Shown here: piece by piece, positions 7,989 to 15,969 of the stretch | Position numbering within the stretch: the stretch's first letter is position 1 | Layout of the letters: the number at the start of each line of letters is the position of its first letter | Assembly: GCF_020852455.1 (NCBI RefSeq) | Contig: NZ_JADZAT010000031.1 | Span: forward strand, 1-64,000 | Length of the DNA: 64,000 nucleotides | DNA from: Novosphingobium sp. | GTDB lineage: Bacteria > Pseudomonadota > Alphaproteobacteria > Sphingomonadales > Sphingomonadaceae | Direction of reading: 5' to 3' | Notes under the pieces: generated by a model | Database searches by the model: none | Seen by the model: the letters and a program-made list of their open reading frames with translations, nothing else | What the model was told of the DNA's origin: nothing | Made by a program: the position numbers and the translations under genes

Positions 7989-9212
7989 CTAAAACTCCAC
8001 CGGCCCGTCCAGTTCCTTCACCTGCCACGGCAGCCCTTGCGTATTGAGCATGTCCATGAACGGATCGGGGTCCATTTCTTCCATGTTGAACACGCCCTCG
8101 CCGTTCCAGGCGCCGGTCAGCATCATCGCCGCGCCGATCATCGCGGGGACGCCGGTGGTGTAGCTGATCGCCTGGTTGCCGGTTTCGGCATAGGCGTCTT
8201 CGTGGTCGCAGATGTTGTAGATGTAGAAGGTCTTCTCGCCAGAACCGTCGAGCGCCTCGCCGGTGGCGATGTCGCCGATGTTGGTCTTGCCCTTGGTGGT
8301 CGGACCCAGCGTTTCGGGCTTGGGCAGCACGGCGGCAAGGAACTGCAGGGGGACGATTTCCTTGCCCTGGTACATCACAGGATCAATCCGGGTCATGCCC
8401 ACGTTCTGCAGCACGGTCAGGTGGGTGATATAGGCATCGCCGAAGGTCATCCAGAAGCGGCCACGTTCCAGCTCGGGCAGGAACTTGGCCAGGCTTTCCA
8501 GCTCTTCGTGGTACATCATGTACATGTTCTTGGGGCCGACCTGGTCGAAGTCGAACGCCACCTTCTTCGACATCGCCGGGGTTTCGACGAACTGGCCATT
8601 CTCCCAGTGCCGCGCCGGGGCGGTCACTTCGCGGATGTTGATTTCGGGGTTGAAATTGGTCGCGAAAGCCTGGCCATGATCGCCGCCGTTGCAATCGAGG
8701 ATATCGAGCTGACGGATCGTCTTGAGCTTGTGCTTCTTGAGCCACATCGCGAACACGCTGGTCACGCCCGGATCAAAGCCCGAACCCAGCAGCGCCATCA
8801 GGCCCTTTTCCTTGAAGCGGTCGTGATAGGCCCACTGCCACTTGTATTCGAACTTGGCCTCGTCCTTGGGTTCATAGTTCGCGGTGTCGAGATAGCTCAC
8901 CCCCGCCGCCAGGCAGGCGTCCATGATCGGCAGGTCCTGGTACGGCAGCGCGAGATTGACCACCAGCTTGGGGCCGATCTGCTCGATCAGCCGGGTCAGC
9001 GCGGGCACTTCCTCGGCATCGATCTCATAGGTCTGGACCGTCTGACCGGTGCGTTCCTTGACCGAAGCGGCAATCGCATCGCACTTCGAACGGGTCCGAC
9101 TGGCGAGGTGGATCTCGCTGAAAATGCCCGCGTTCCCTGCCGCGCTTTGGGCCATCTTGTGGACGCAGACCGAGCTGACGCCGCCCGCACCAATCACCAG
9201 AACTTTGCTCAC
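7989..9212 (-). CDS. Carboxy(nor)spermidine dehydrogenase, saccharopine-dehydrogenase-like
   Basis: A 407-residue NAD(P)-dependent reductase. The Rossmann motif VIGAGGVSSV lies at residues 6-15. It condenses a diamine (putrescine or diaminopropane) with L-aspartate semialdehyde to give the carboxy-polyamine used by NspC. NLALPYQDLPIMDACL and the LGSGFDPGVTSVFA segment are typical of the saccharopine-reductase-like family. The GTG at 9212 is chosen: AAGGAG lies 7-10 bases upstream and the dinucleotide-binding strand starts at once. The longer open frame upstream runs antisense to the threonine dehydratase gene. Divergent from that gene with a 46-base gap. Confidence 0.88.
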   Translation of the reverse strand: MSKVLVIGAGGVSSVCVHKMAQSAAGNAGIFSEIHLASRTRSKCDAIAASVKERTGQTVQTYEIDAEEVPALTRLIEQIGPKLVVNLALPYQDLPIMDACLAAGVSYLDTANYEPKDEAKFEYKWQWAYHDRFKEKGLMALLGSGFDPGVTSVFAMWLKKHKLKTIRQLDILDCNGGDHGQAFATNFNPEINIREVTAPARHWENGQFVETPAMSKKVAFDFDQVGPKNMYMMYHEELESLAKFLPELERGRFWMTFGDAYITHLTVLQNVGMTRIDPVMYQGKEIVPLQFLAAVLPKPETLGPTTKGKTNIGDIATGEALDGSGEKTFYIYNICDHEDAYAETGNQAISYTTGVPAMIGAAMMLTGAWNGEGVFNMEEMDPDPFMDMLNTQGLPWQVKELDGPVEF

Positions 9213-9258
9213 ACCCGAATCTCCTTGCCTGTGGCTGGGGGGCATATAGATTTGTTTC

Positions 9259-10236
9259 ATGGCCACACAACAAATGCGAAGCCCGACTCCCGAGGGAGTC
9301 TCTCTTGCTGCCGCCAAGATAGCGCAATTGCTGCCGAAAACACCCCTGATCGAGGCATCGCTGCATGACCTGCCGGTCTGGTTCAAGGCGGAAAGCCTGC
9401 AACCGGTGGGCGCGTTCAAGATTCGCGGCGCCTGGCACCGCCTGACCGACCTGACCGAGGCCGAGCGCGCGCGCGGCGTGGTCGGCGTCTCCAGCGGCAA
9501 CCATGCGCAAGGCGTGGCCTGGGCGGCGCGGCGGCTGGGGATCGCGGCAACGATCGTGATGCCACGCGATGCCCCGCGGACCAAAATCGAGGCGACCCGC
9601 GGCTATGGCGCGGAAGTGGTGCTGTATGACCGCCCCGGCGGCGAAAACCGCGATGCGGTGGCCCAGAAGCTGATCGACCAGAGCGGGGCCACGCTGGTCC
9701 ATGCCTACGGCGATCCCTGGGTGATCGAAGGCCAGGGAACGGCGGGGATCGAGATCACCGCGCAGCTGGCCGAACGCGGGCTGGATGGCCCGACGCGGAT
9801 CGTCTGCCCCTGTGGCGGCGGAGGACTGACCGCCGGGCTGGCGCTGGCCTGCCCCGACGCCGAGATCGTCCCGGTCGAACCCGAAGGCTGGGACGATGTC
9901 CGGCTCAGCCTGGAAAAGGGTGAGATCGTGCCGGTGCCCGACCCCAAATTCCCGACCCAGTGCGACGCGCTGCAAACGCCTGCCACCTGGCCGATCAATT
10001 TCGCGGTACTGAAGGAACGCGTGGCGCGCGGCTTTGCCGTGACCGCCGCCGAGGTGCGCGCGGCGCAGCGCTGGGCCTTTGCCAATCTGCACCTGGTGAT
10101 CGAGCCCGGCGGCGCGGCCGCGCTGGCTGCGGTGCTGGCCGGCAAGGTGCCGGTCGATGGCCGCACCGCGGTGATCCTGTCAGGCGGCAACACCGATGCC
10201 GATGCCTTCGCCCGGGTGCTCTCCACCACCGATTAG
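9259..10236 (+). CDS. Threonine/serine dehydratase (PLP)
   Basis: A single-domain fold-type II PLP enzyme of 325 residues that deaminates L-threonine or L-serine to 2-oxobutyrate or pyruvate; serine racemase activity is possible in this family. The PLP Lys is K54 in VGAFKIRGA. SSGNHAQG binds the substrate carboxylate and CGGGGL binds the PLP phosphate. No C-terminal ACT domain is present, so classical isoleucine feedback is not expected. Divergent from the carboxyspermidine dehydrogenase gene. Confidence 0.87.
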   Translation: MATQQMRSPTPEGVSLAAAKIAQLLPKTPLIEASLHDLPVWFKAESLQPVGAFKIRGAWHRLTDLTEAERARGVVGVSSGNHAQGVAWAARRLGIAATIVMPRDAPRTKIEATRGYGAEVVLYDRPGGENRDAVAQKLIDQSGATLVHAYGDPWVIEGQGTAGIEITAQLAERGLDGPTRIVCPCGGGGLTAGLALACPDAEIVPVEPEGWDDVRLSLEKGEIVPVPDPKFPTQCDALQTPATWPINFAVLKERVARGFAVTAAEVRAAQRWAFANLHLVIEPGGAAALAAVLAGKVPVDGRTAVILSGGNTDADAFARVLSTTD

Positions 10237-10308
10237 TTGCATTTGACAATCGGCTTTTGCCGCCGCAACCTCCCCCGCCTCGGGTCATACGAAACGAGGG
10301 GGAGAACA

Positions 10309-10740
10309 ATGGAAGCCAAGATGCTTGCACCAGCCGCCGTGCTGGTGATGTGGTCGCTTATCATGCTGGTCTGGACCGCGGCGACGCGCTTTCCGGCGAT
10401 GAAGAAGCTGGGAGCCAATATCAAGACCGCTCCGCCGGGTGGGCGCGGCCAGAACCTGGACGGTGTTCTGCCCGATCCCGTGCAATGGAAATCGCACAAT
10501 TACATGCATTTGATGGAACAGCCGACGATCTTTTACCCGACCGTCGTGATCCTGGCCTTGCTGGGGCCGAATGCGGGAACGGTGATGATCGCCTGGGCCT
10601 ATGTGGCGCTGCGGATCGTCCATTCAATCTGGCAGGCCACGGTGAACACCATCCCGGTGCGCTTCACGCTGTTTATCCTGTCCACCATCTGCCTGCTGCT
10701 GCTGGCAATCCACGCCGTTGAACTGACCGTTCTGGCCTGA
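10309..10740 (+). CDS. MAPEG family membrane protein, copy 1
   Basis: A 143-residue four-helix integral membrane protein. Hydrophobic segments begin at residues about 6, 70, 90 and 117. The family features are an RFPAMKK loop after helix 1 and the HNYMHLMEQPTIFYP segment leading into helix 2. MAPEG relatives include glutathione-dependent microsomal transferases; substrate unknown here. The ATG at 10309 has GAGGGGGAG just upstream. It forms a tandem pair with the next gene (13 bases apart), and the two proteins align along their full length, so they arose by duplication. Confidence 0.85.
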   Translation: MEAKMLAPAAVLVMWSLIMLVWTAATRFPAMKKLGANIKTAPPGGRGQNLDGVLPDPVQWKSHNYMHLMEQPTIFYPTVVILALLGPNAGTVMIAWAYVALRIVHSIWQATVNTIPVRFTLFILSTICLLLLAIHAVELTVLA

Positions 10741-10753
10741 GGGGAGACTGACA

Positions 10754-11185
10754 ATGATTCAAGCCGATATCCTGCAACCGCTGGCGGTCCTGGCTGGCTG
10801 GACGATGATCATGTGGATCTGGATGTATGTCACGCGCATTCCCGCGATGGGCAAGGCCGGGATCGACAGCAAGAACCTGGTCGGCGGCACCGGCAAGAAC
10901 CTGGAAGAGGTTCTGCCCGGCGAAGTCCAGTGGATCGCGCACAATTACAACCACCTGCACGAAGCCCCGACCGTGTTCTATGCCGTGGCGCTGGCGCTGG
11001 CGATCAGCGGCCAGGGCGATGGACTGAATGCCCAGATCGCCTGGGGCTATGTGCTGCTGCGGATCGCGCATTCGCTGGTCCAGGCGCTGTGGAACCGGGT
11101 GATGGTGCGCTTCCTGCTGTTCGCACTGTCCAGCCTGTGCCTGATGGCGCTGACCCTGCACCTGGTGCTGGGCCAGTTCCACTGA
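10754..11185 (+). CDS. MAPEG family membrane protein, copy 2
   Basis: A second 143-residue MAPEG protein with the same four-helix layout as the preceding gene. Shared motifs are TRIPAMGK, NLEEVLPGEVQW, HNYNHLHEAPTVFY and a fourth helix ending in LHLVLGQFH. GGGGAGA lies a few bases before the ATG. The tandem arrangement suggests cotranscription and possibly hetero-oligomers, since MAPEG proteins work as trimers. The operon ends at a strong stem-loop 8 bases after the stop. Confidence 0.85.
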   Translation: MIQADILQPLAVLAGWTMIMWIWMYVTRIPAMGKAGIDSKNLVGGTGKNLEEVLPGEVQWIAHNYNHLHEAPTVFYAVALALAISGQGDGLNAQIAWGYVLLRIAHSLVQALWNRVMVRFLLFALSSLCLMALTLHLVLGQFH

Positions 11186-11192
11186 TTTGACG

Positions 11193-11221
11193 GCTCCGGG
11201 GCGGCACGCCCGCCCCGGAGC
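11193..11221. terminator. Bidirectional stem-loop terminator
   Basis: A perfect 12-bp stem, GCTCCGGGGCGG (11193-11204) with CCGCCCCGGAGC (11210-11221), and a 5-base loop. It lies between the convergent MAPEG and TonB-receptor genes. T-runs are weak on both sides. Confidence 0.65.
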
Positions 11222-11228
11222 GTTACCT

Positions 11229-13685
11229 TCAGAAGACCTTGCGGAAACTGATCCCGATGATCCGTCCGCGCGGATCGATATAGTCGGCCTGATACGACAG
11301 CGGCACGGCGCCCGTACCGTCAGTCACCTTCTGGCGGGAATTCAGCAGGTTCTCAAAGCGCAGCATCACCCGCGCGCCTTTCAGGAACGGCACCGCCTCG
11401 ACCAGCTTGGGCCGGGCGCTGAAATCCATGAACATGAACAGGTTGATGTTGGTGACGCTGCCAAAGCGCAGATCGCTGGTCCCTGGCAGGCCCGAAGCCT
11501 CGATCCGGGTCGGCGCGTTCCAGCTACCCTGGAAAAACGCACCGATGCCCTTGTAGCCAAGCCCGCCATTGAATTCGATCGAGTGCCGCGGGGTGCCGCC
11601 ACTGCCCAGCGCATCGCCGTTCAGCAGGTCCAGCACCGGCCCGCCGGGCGCAACCAGCACCCGGCTTTCGAACTGCGCAGTGTGATAGATCCCCAGGCTC
11701 CAGCGGCCAGGCTGACCGCCGCCGCCGAACATCGCCGCCATCATCCCGCCGCGACCACCACCGCCACCGCCCCCGGCGCCCCCGCGGGGTCCGGGCGGGC
11801 CACCGGCGCCAGGTCCGGGTCCGCGACCGCCACCCGGCCCGCGCCCACCACCGGCCCCGCCCAGAAACCCGCCGCCACCGGGCGCTGGCTCAGCCTTGCC
11901 GAAGCCCTTGGTCAGGTTGAAACCCCAGCGCAGGCGTGATCCATCCTGCCGGGCGAAGGTGATCGGGCGCCGGTCGATGGCGATCAACCTGCCGGTGGAA
12001 TCGCGGGTCACGCGGCCGGGAAAGGCAGCCTCGATTTCGGGCGTGAGGCTGGGGAAACTGGCGGTGACATCGCTGGAGCGATTGCGGAAATATTCGACCA
12101 CTGCGTTCGAATTGGCCAGGAACGGCAAGGCCCAGTTGAGCCCCAGCTTGAGGTCACGCTGGCTTTCCTTCTTGAGCAGCGGATTGCCGCCGCTGGTCAC
12201 CGTCACCAGCGCGGTTTCGCCGCGGGTGAAATCATAGACCGGGACATTGAAGGTCTGGGTCACCGGATTGCCCAGCTGGCTGATCGAAGGAACGCTGTCA
12301 TTGGCGATGAAGCTGACTTGCAGGTTGAGCTTGCCGGTCGGCGCCCAGGTCAGCCCCGCGTTCCAGCTGTTGACCCCGCCAAAGTCCGAAACATGCGTCA
12401 CATCGCCGCCGAGGTTGAGCGTCAGGTCACCGATCCCGCCCAGAAAGCCTTCGCGCTTGCTGGTCAGCGGGATCCCCAGGTTGACCCCGCCCAGCAGGCG
12501 CCCCCGCTTGAGCGAGGCCGGGCCGGACAGGCTGGCCTGATCGCTGCTCTCAAACCCGATCCAGGTATAGCCGGCCTTGACCGTCGCGCTGACCGGCCCC
12601 GCTGGCAAGCGCAGCGGACGGCCGATCAGGGTGACAAGATTTTCGACCCGGTTGGATATGCTTTCGGCCCGGTCGCGTTCGCCAATCAGGCTGCCGCGCC
12701 GGTCGGTCAGCGTTCGGGTGTTGCCATGGATGGTATTGATCGTGGCGCTCAACTGCCAGTCACCCAGCGCGGTGTTCAGCCCGGCCCCGCCTTGCAGCGT
12801 GGTGGTCTGCACATCCTGCAGGATCGGATCGACCGTCCCGCCAGCAAGCAGCACCGCGTCAAGCCCCTGCCACTGGCGGCTGTCACTGCGGCTGACCGCG
12901 GCATTGAGGCTGAGCGAGGGGCCCATCCCGTTCTTGCCCAGCCCGCGGGTCCAGGCGGCATTGAGCCCGAGATTGCGCGAATCCGAAATCAGCGTGCGGA
13001 ATTCTGCCGGATCGGGCGCACCCGGGGCCGGCGCACTGGCCTGGATCACGCCGCGTTCGCTTTCGAACAGCGGGCTGGTATCAGCGGCACTGGCAGACAG
13101 GCTCAGCCGGCTTGGCCCCTCGATCCGGGTCAGCGAGGATTCGAGATTCCAGCTGCTGAACCCGCCCAGCGTGGGCAGCGAATAGACCCCTTCAGCGGTC
13201 ACCGCGCGGAACTTGTCCTTCAGGATCAGGTTCACTACCCGCGTATCGGCCGAATAGCCGTATTTGAGCGCCACCTCTTCGGGCAGCACTTCAACCTTCT
13301 TGATCGCTTCGGGCGGAATGTTGCGGATTTCGCGGAAATCGGTGATCCGCTGGCCGTTGACCAGCATCACCGGCATCCCCCCGCCGCCGCGCCCGCGCCC
13401 CGATCCGGTTTGCGGCGCGATCCGGCCCATCAGTTCGCCGATCGAACTGACGCCCATCGCCTGCACTTCCGCCTCGTCGAACGTCGCGACCGGAGCCATC
13501 GGGGTATCGACCTTGCCGCGGATCCAGCCGCCGACCACGACGATATCGTCTTTTGAAAACGGCAGATTGAGCTCGTCCGATTGCTCCTTAGCCGGTTCCT
13601 GGGCATCATTTGCCGCTGGCACTTCCTGCGCCAGGGCAGGAAAAGCAAACAGGAACAAGGGCAGACTGACTATCCGGCGCTTCAC
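11229..13685 (-). CDS. TonB-dependent outer-membrane receptor with Gly-rich insertion
   Basis: An 818-residue outer-membrane receptor. The GTG at 13685 starts a signal peptide (VKRRIVSLPLFLFAFPALAQ). Then comes a TonB-box-like DDIVVVGGW and a plug domain with LVNGQRITDFREIRNIPPEAIKKVEVLPEE, including the typical plug sentence on the origin of the barrel loops. The rest is a beta-barrel that ends in GRIIGISFRKVF with a terminal Phe. Unusually, about 60 residues near positions 600-660 are almost only Gly, Pro, Arg and Ala (bases 11708-11886), interrupting the barrel. The ligand cannot be read from sequence; no transporter genes lie beside it. Confidence 0.83.
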   Translation of the reverse strand: MKRRIVSLPLFLFAFPALAQEVPAANDAQEPAKEQSDELNLPFSKDDIVVVGGWIRGKVDTPMAPVATFDEAEVQAMGVSSIGELMGRIAPQTGSGRGRGGGGMPVMLVNGQRITDFREIRNIPPEAIKKVEVLPEEVALKYGYSADTRVVNLILKDKFRAVTAEGVYSLPTLGGFSSWNLESSLTRIEGPSRLSLSASAADTSPLFESERGVIQASAPAPGAPDPAEFRTLISDSRNLGLNAAWTRGLGKNGMGPSLSLNAAVSRSDSRQWQGLDAVLLAGGTVDPILQDVQTTTLQGGAGLNTALGDWQLSATINTIHGNTRTLTDRRGSLIGERDRAESISNRVENLVTLIGRPLRLPAGPVSATVKAGYTWIGFESSDQASLSGPASLKRGRLLGGVNLGIPLTSKREGFLGGIGDLTLNLGGDVTHVSDFGGVNSWNAGLTWAPTGKLNLQVSFIANDSVPSISQLGNPVTQTFNVPVYDFTRGETALVTVTSGGNPLLKKESQRDLKLGLNWALPFLANSNAVVEYFRNRSSDVTASFPSLTPEIEAAFPGRVTRDSTGRLIAIDRRPITFARQDGSRLRWGFNLTKGFGKAEPAPGGGGFLGGAGGGRGPGGGRGPGPGAGGPPGPRGGAGGGGGGGRGGMMAAMFGGGGQPGRWSLGIYHTAQFESRVLVAPGGPVLDLLNGDALGSGGTPRHSIEFNGGLGYKGIGAFFQGSWNAPTRIEASGLPGTSDLRFGSVTNINLFMFMDFSARPKLVEAVPFLKGARVMLRFENLLNSRQKVTDGTGAVPLSYQADYIDPRGRIIGISFRKVF

Positions 13686-13875
13686 GATTACTTTGCTTTC
13701 ATGGCAATTGGGCCGCAACGAGTAGGCCGCTTAGACATGAATTCGCGCTGAAGCTTGTAACAAATTGTCGGAATGCCGATCAGGATCGACAAACGGCGGC
13801 AAGGCTTCCCTTTTGCGCGTCTGGCGGCTATGGGGCGCCGCAATGATCAATACCAGCAACGGAAACTAGGCGCGA

Positions 13876-14127
13876 ATGGCGAAGGAAGAACTGCTCGAAA
13901 TGCGTGGGACGGTGGTTGAACTGCTGCCCAATGCCATGTTCCGCGTCCGCCTGGAAAACGACCACGAGATCCTTGGCCACACCGCCGGCAAGATGCGCAA
14001 GAACCGCATCCGCGTGCTGGTGGGTGACGAAGTGCTGGTTGAACTGACCCCCTATGATCTGACCAAGGGTCGGATCACCTATCGCTTCATGCCCGGCCGC
14101 GGCGGTCCCGGCCAGTATAGCGCTTGA
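13876..14127 (+). CDS. infA: Translation initiation factor IF-1
   Basis: An OB-fold initiation factor binding the ribosomal A site. The sequence [20 protein letters not shown], followed by [19 protein letters not shown], is diagnostic. The protein has 83 residues against the usual 72; the extra residues are a Gly-rich tail ending GGPGQYSA. It heads the cluster infA-maf-RNase E/G-yacG, whose members overlap by 4-8 bases. Confidence 0.97.
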   Translation: MAKEELLEMRGTVVELLPNAMFRVRLENDHEILGHTAGKMRKNRIRVLVGDEVLVELTPYDLTKGRITYRFMPGRGGPGQYSA

Positions 14128-14702
14128 GCGCGCTCAGGCTCGTCCTTGCCTCATCTTCACCGCGTCGGCGCGAATTGCTGGCGCGGATCGGCGTCACGCC
14201 TGACCGGATCGAAAGTCCCGACATCGATGAAAGCCCGCTGAAAGGCGAGCTGCCGCGCGCCTATGCGCTGCGGCTGGCCCAGGGCAAGGCCCGGGCGGTC
14301 CACCGCGATCAGGGCGAAGTGGTGCTGGCGGGTGATACCACGGTCGCGGTCGGACGTCGGATCCTGCCCCCGGCGGATACCGAGGCTGTCCAGCGCAAGC
14401 TGCTGGCCTTGCTGTCAGGGCGGCGACATCGCTGCATTTCGGCGATCTGCGTGATCGACGCGGCGGGACAGGTGCGGACCCGCACGGTCGAAACGATCGT
14501 CACTTTCAAGCGCCTGACCGAGGCCGAGATCGACGCTTATGTGGCCAGCGGCGAAGGACTGGGCAAGGCCGGCGGCTATGCCATCCAGGGCCGGGCCGAA
14601 GCGCTGATCCGCGCGGTTGCGGGCAGCCACTCGGGCGTGATCGGGCTGCCGTTGTTCGAGACCCGCGCCTTGCTCAAGGCGGCAGGACTGCCCCTTGGCT
14701 GA
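14124..14702 (+). CDS. maf: Maf-like nucleotide pyrophosphatase
   Basis: Hydrolyses non-canonical or methylated nucleoside triphosphates (family knowledge). The N-terminal [14 protein letters not shown] is the Maf phosphate-binding signature, and DESP, LAGDTTV and [10 protein letters not shown] follow in the expected order. The start is a TTG at 14124 that overlaps the infA stop (TTGA). No ATG or GTG gives a complete N-terminus, so this non-ATG start is well supported. Length of 192 residues is normal. Confidence 0.9.
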   Translation: MSALRLVLASSSPRRRELLARIGVTPDRIESPDIDESPLKGELPRAYALRLAQGKARAVHRDQGEVVLAGDTTVAVGRRILPPADTEAVQRKLLALLSGRRHRCISAICVIDAAGQVRTRTVETIVTFKRLTEAEIDAYVASGEGLGKAGGYAIQGRAEALIRAVAGSHSGVIGLPLFETRALLKAAGLPLG

Positions 14703-15642
14703 GTGGCTGGTCGAACGCGGGATCGGTGAAGAGCGCGCGATTCTGCTCGACCATGGCGAAGTGCTGGCCGCGCGGCTGCGCTGGCCGGGCGGGCTGGAGG
14801 CCGGACTGGTCGAGGATGCCCGGCTGGTGGCCCGCGCCGCCGGATCGAAGCGCGGCACCGCCCGGTTCGGCAATGGTCAGGAAGCGCTGGTCGATGGCCT
14901 GCCCGCCGATGCCAGCGAAGGCGCCGCGCTGCGGCTGAAAGTCACCCGTGCCGCCCTGGCTGAGCAAGGCCGCTTCAAACGCGCGCAGGCCCGCCCCAGC
15001 GATGCGGCCCCCTGCCCTGCCCCATCCCTTCCCGGCAAGCTGGTGCCGCACTTTCCCGCCGGCCTGTGGGAAGAGGTGATCACCGATGCGCTGGGCGGAG
15101 AGATCGCCTTTGCCGGCGGTTCGCTGACCATAAGCCCGACCCCGGCGATGACGCTGATCGATATCGACGGCGACCTGCCGCCGCGTGCGCTGGCGCTGGC
15201 TGCGATCCCGGCGATTGCCGCCGCGATCCGGCGGCTCGATCTGGCCGGGTCGATCGGGATCGACTTCCCCAGCCTGTCCGACAAGGCCGACCGCAAGGCG
15301 GTGGACGAGGCGCTGGCGGCGGCGCTGGCCGGCTGGCCGCACGAACGTACTGCGATGAACGGCTTCGGCTTCGTCCAGCTGGTCGCCCGGCTTGAACGGC
15401 CTTCGCTGTTGCACCTGTTCAGCCATGACCCGATCGGCGGCGCTGCTCGGCTGCTACTGCGCCGCGCTGAACTGGTGGCAGAACCGGGCGCGCTCTTGCT
15501 GACCGCACATCCCACCGTGCGGACCCGCGTCTTGGCCGAGTGGGAGGCAGAGCTGGCCCGCCGCACCGGCCGCGTGCTGCACTGGCACGAAGATCCCGCG
15601 CTTGCGCCCGCGGCCGCTTTCGCCCAAGCGGTGGCGGCATGA
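14695..15642 (+). CDS. Ribonuclease E/G family protein, short form
   Basis: A 315-residue protein related to the catalytic core of RNase [13 protein letters not shown] and [17 protein letters not shown] contain the two Asp positions that bind the catalytic Mg in RNase E (D303 and D346 there). An S1-like N-terminal part of about 90 residues is weakly preserved. RNase G is about 490 residues, so this is a reduced form; the Zn-link region and C-terminal scaffold are missing. The start is a TTG at 14695 (AGGA 8 bases upstream) that overlaps the maf stop by 8 bases. It is probably translationally coupled to maf and yacG. Confidence 0.75.
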   Translation: MAEWLVERGIGEERAILLDHGEVLAARLRWPGGLEAGLVEDARLVARAAGSKRGTARFGNGQEALVDGLPADASEGAALRLKVTRAALAEQGRFKRAQARPSDAAPCPAPSLPGKLVPHFPAGLWEEVITDALGGEIAFAGGSLTISPTPAMTLIDIDGDLPPRALALAAIPAIAAAIRRLDLAGSIGIDFPSLSDKADRKAVDEALAAALAGWPHERTAMNGFGFVQLVARLERPSLLHLFSHDPIGGAARLLLRRAELVAEPGALLLTAHPTVRTRVLAEWEAELARRTGRVLHWHEDPALAPAAAFAQAVAA

Positions 15643-15806
15643 CCCTGACCAACCGCAAATGTCCGATCTGCGGCAAGCCGCGCCAGGCGGAGCACGCGCC
15701 GTTCTGTTCGACCCGCTGCAAGGACCGCGATCTGGTGCGCTGGCTGGAGGATGGCTACGCCCTGCCCGGCCCGCCCGCGATCGACGAAGATGAAGGAAAG
15801 GCTTGA
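15639..15806 (+). CDS. yacG: DNA gyrase inhibitor YacG
   Basis: A 55-residue zinc-ribbon protein with CPICGK and [11 protein letters not shown], four Cys binding one Zn. In E. coli YacG binds GyrB and inhibits gyrase. The C-terminal tail is acidic ([10 protein letters not shown]), as usual. The ATG overlaps the stop of the RNase gene (ATGA). Confidence 0.92.
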   Translation: MTLTNRKCPICGKPRQAEHAPFCSTRCKDRDLVRWLEDGYALPGPPAIDEDEGKA

Positions 15807-15814
15807 AAAGCCCC

Positions 15815-15843
15815 TTGCCAAGCGCGCAATGCTTCGCCATAGG
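15815..15843 (+). promoter_or_regulatory. Candidate promoter of tRNA-Phe
   Basis: TTGCCA (15815-15820) and CATAGG (15838-15843) are separated by exactly 17 bases. The expected start point is about 45 bases before the mature tRNA. Confidence 0.5.
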
Positions 15844-15893
15844 CGCGCTTCCAGCCGCTCGCCGGTCTTGAAAAAGGCCGCCGCCGCAGCGTT

Positions 15894-15969
15894 GCCCGGG
15901 TAGCTCAGTTGGTAGAGCAGCGGATTGAAAATCCGCGTGTCGGTGGTTCGAATCCGCCCCCGGGCACCA
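15894..15969 (+). tRNA. tRNA-Phe (anticodon GAA)
   Basis: A 76-base cloverleaf. The acceptor stem is GCCCGGG/CCCGGGC, the D-loop contains AGCTCAGTTGGTAGAGCA, the anticodon loop TTGAAAA reads GAA, and the T-arm has GGTTCGAATCC. The CCA end is encoded. It lies one base before the convergent photolyase stop codon. Confidence 0.97.

Noticed and set aside
9213..9584. In-frame extension of the carboxyspermidine dehydrogenase gene
   Set aside because: It overlaps the well-supported threonine dehydratase gene in antisense, while the GTG at 9212 has an AAGGAG site and begins the Rossmann strand.
11708..11886. CRISPR-like or tandem-repeat array
   Set aside because: The short GC-rich repeats are codons for the Gly/Pro-rich receptor segment, without regular spacers.
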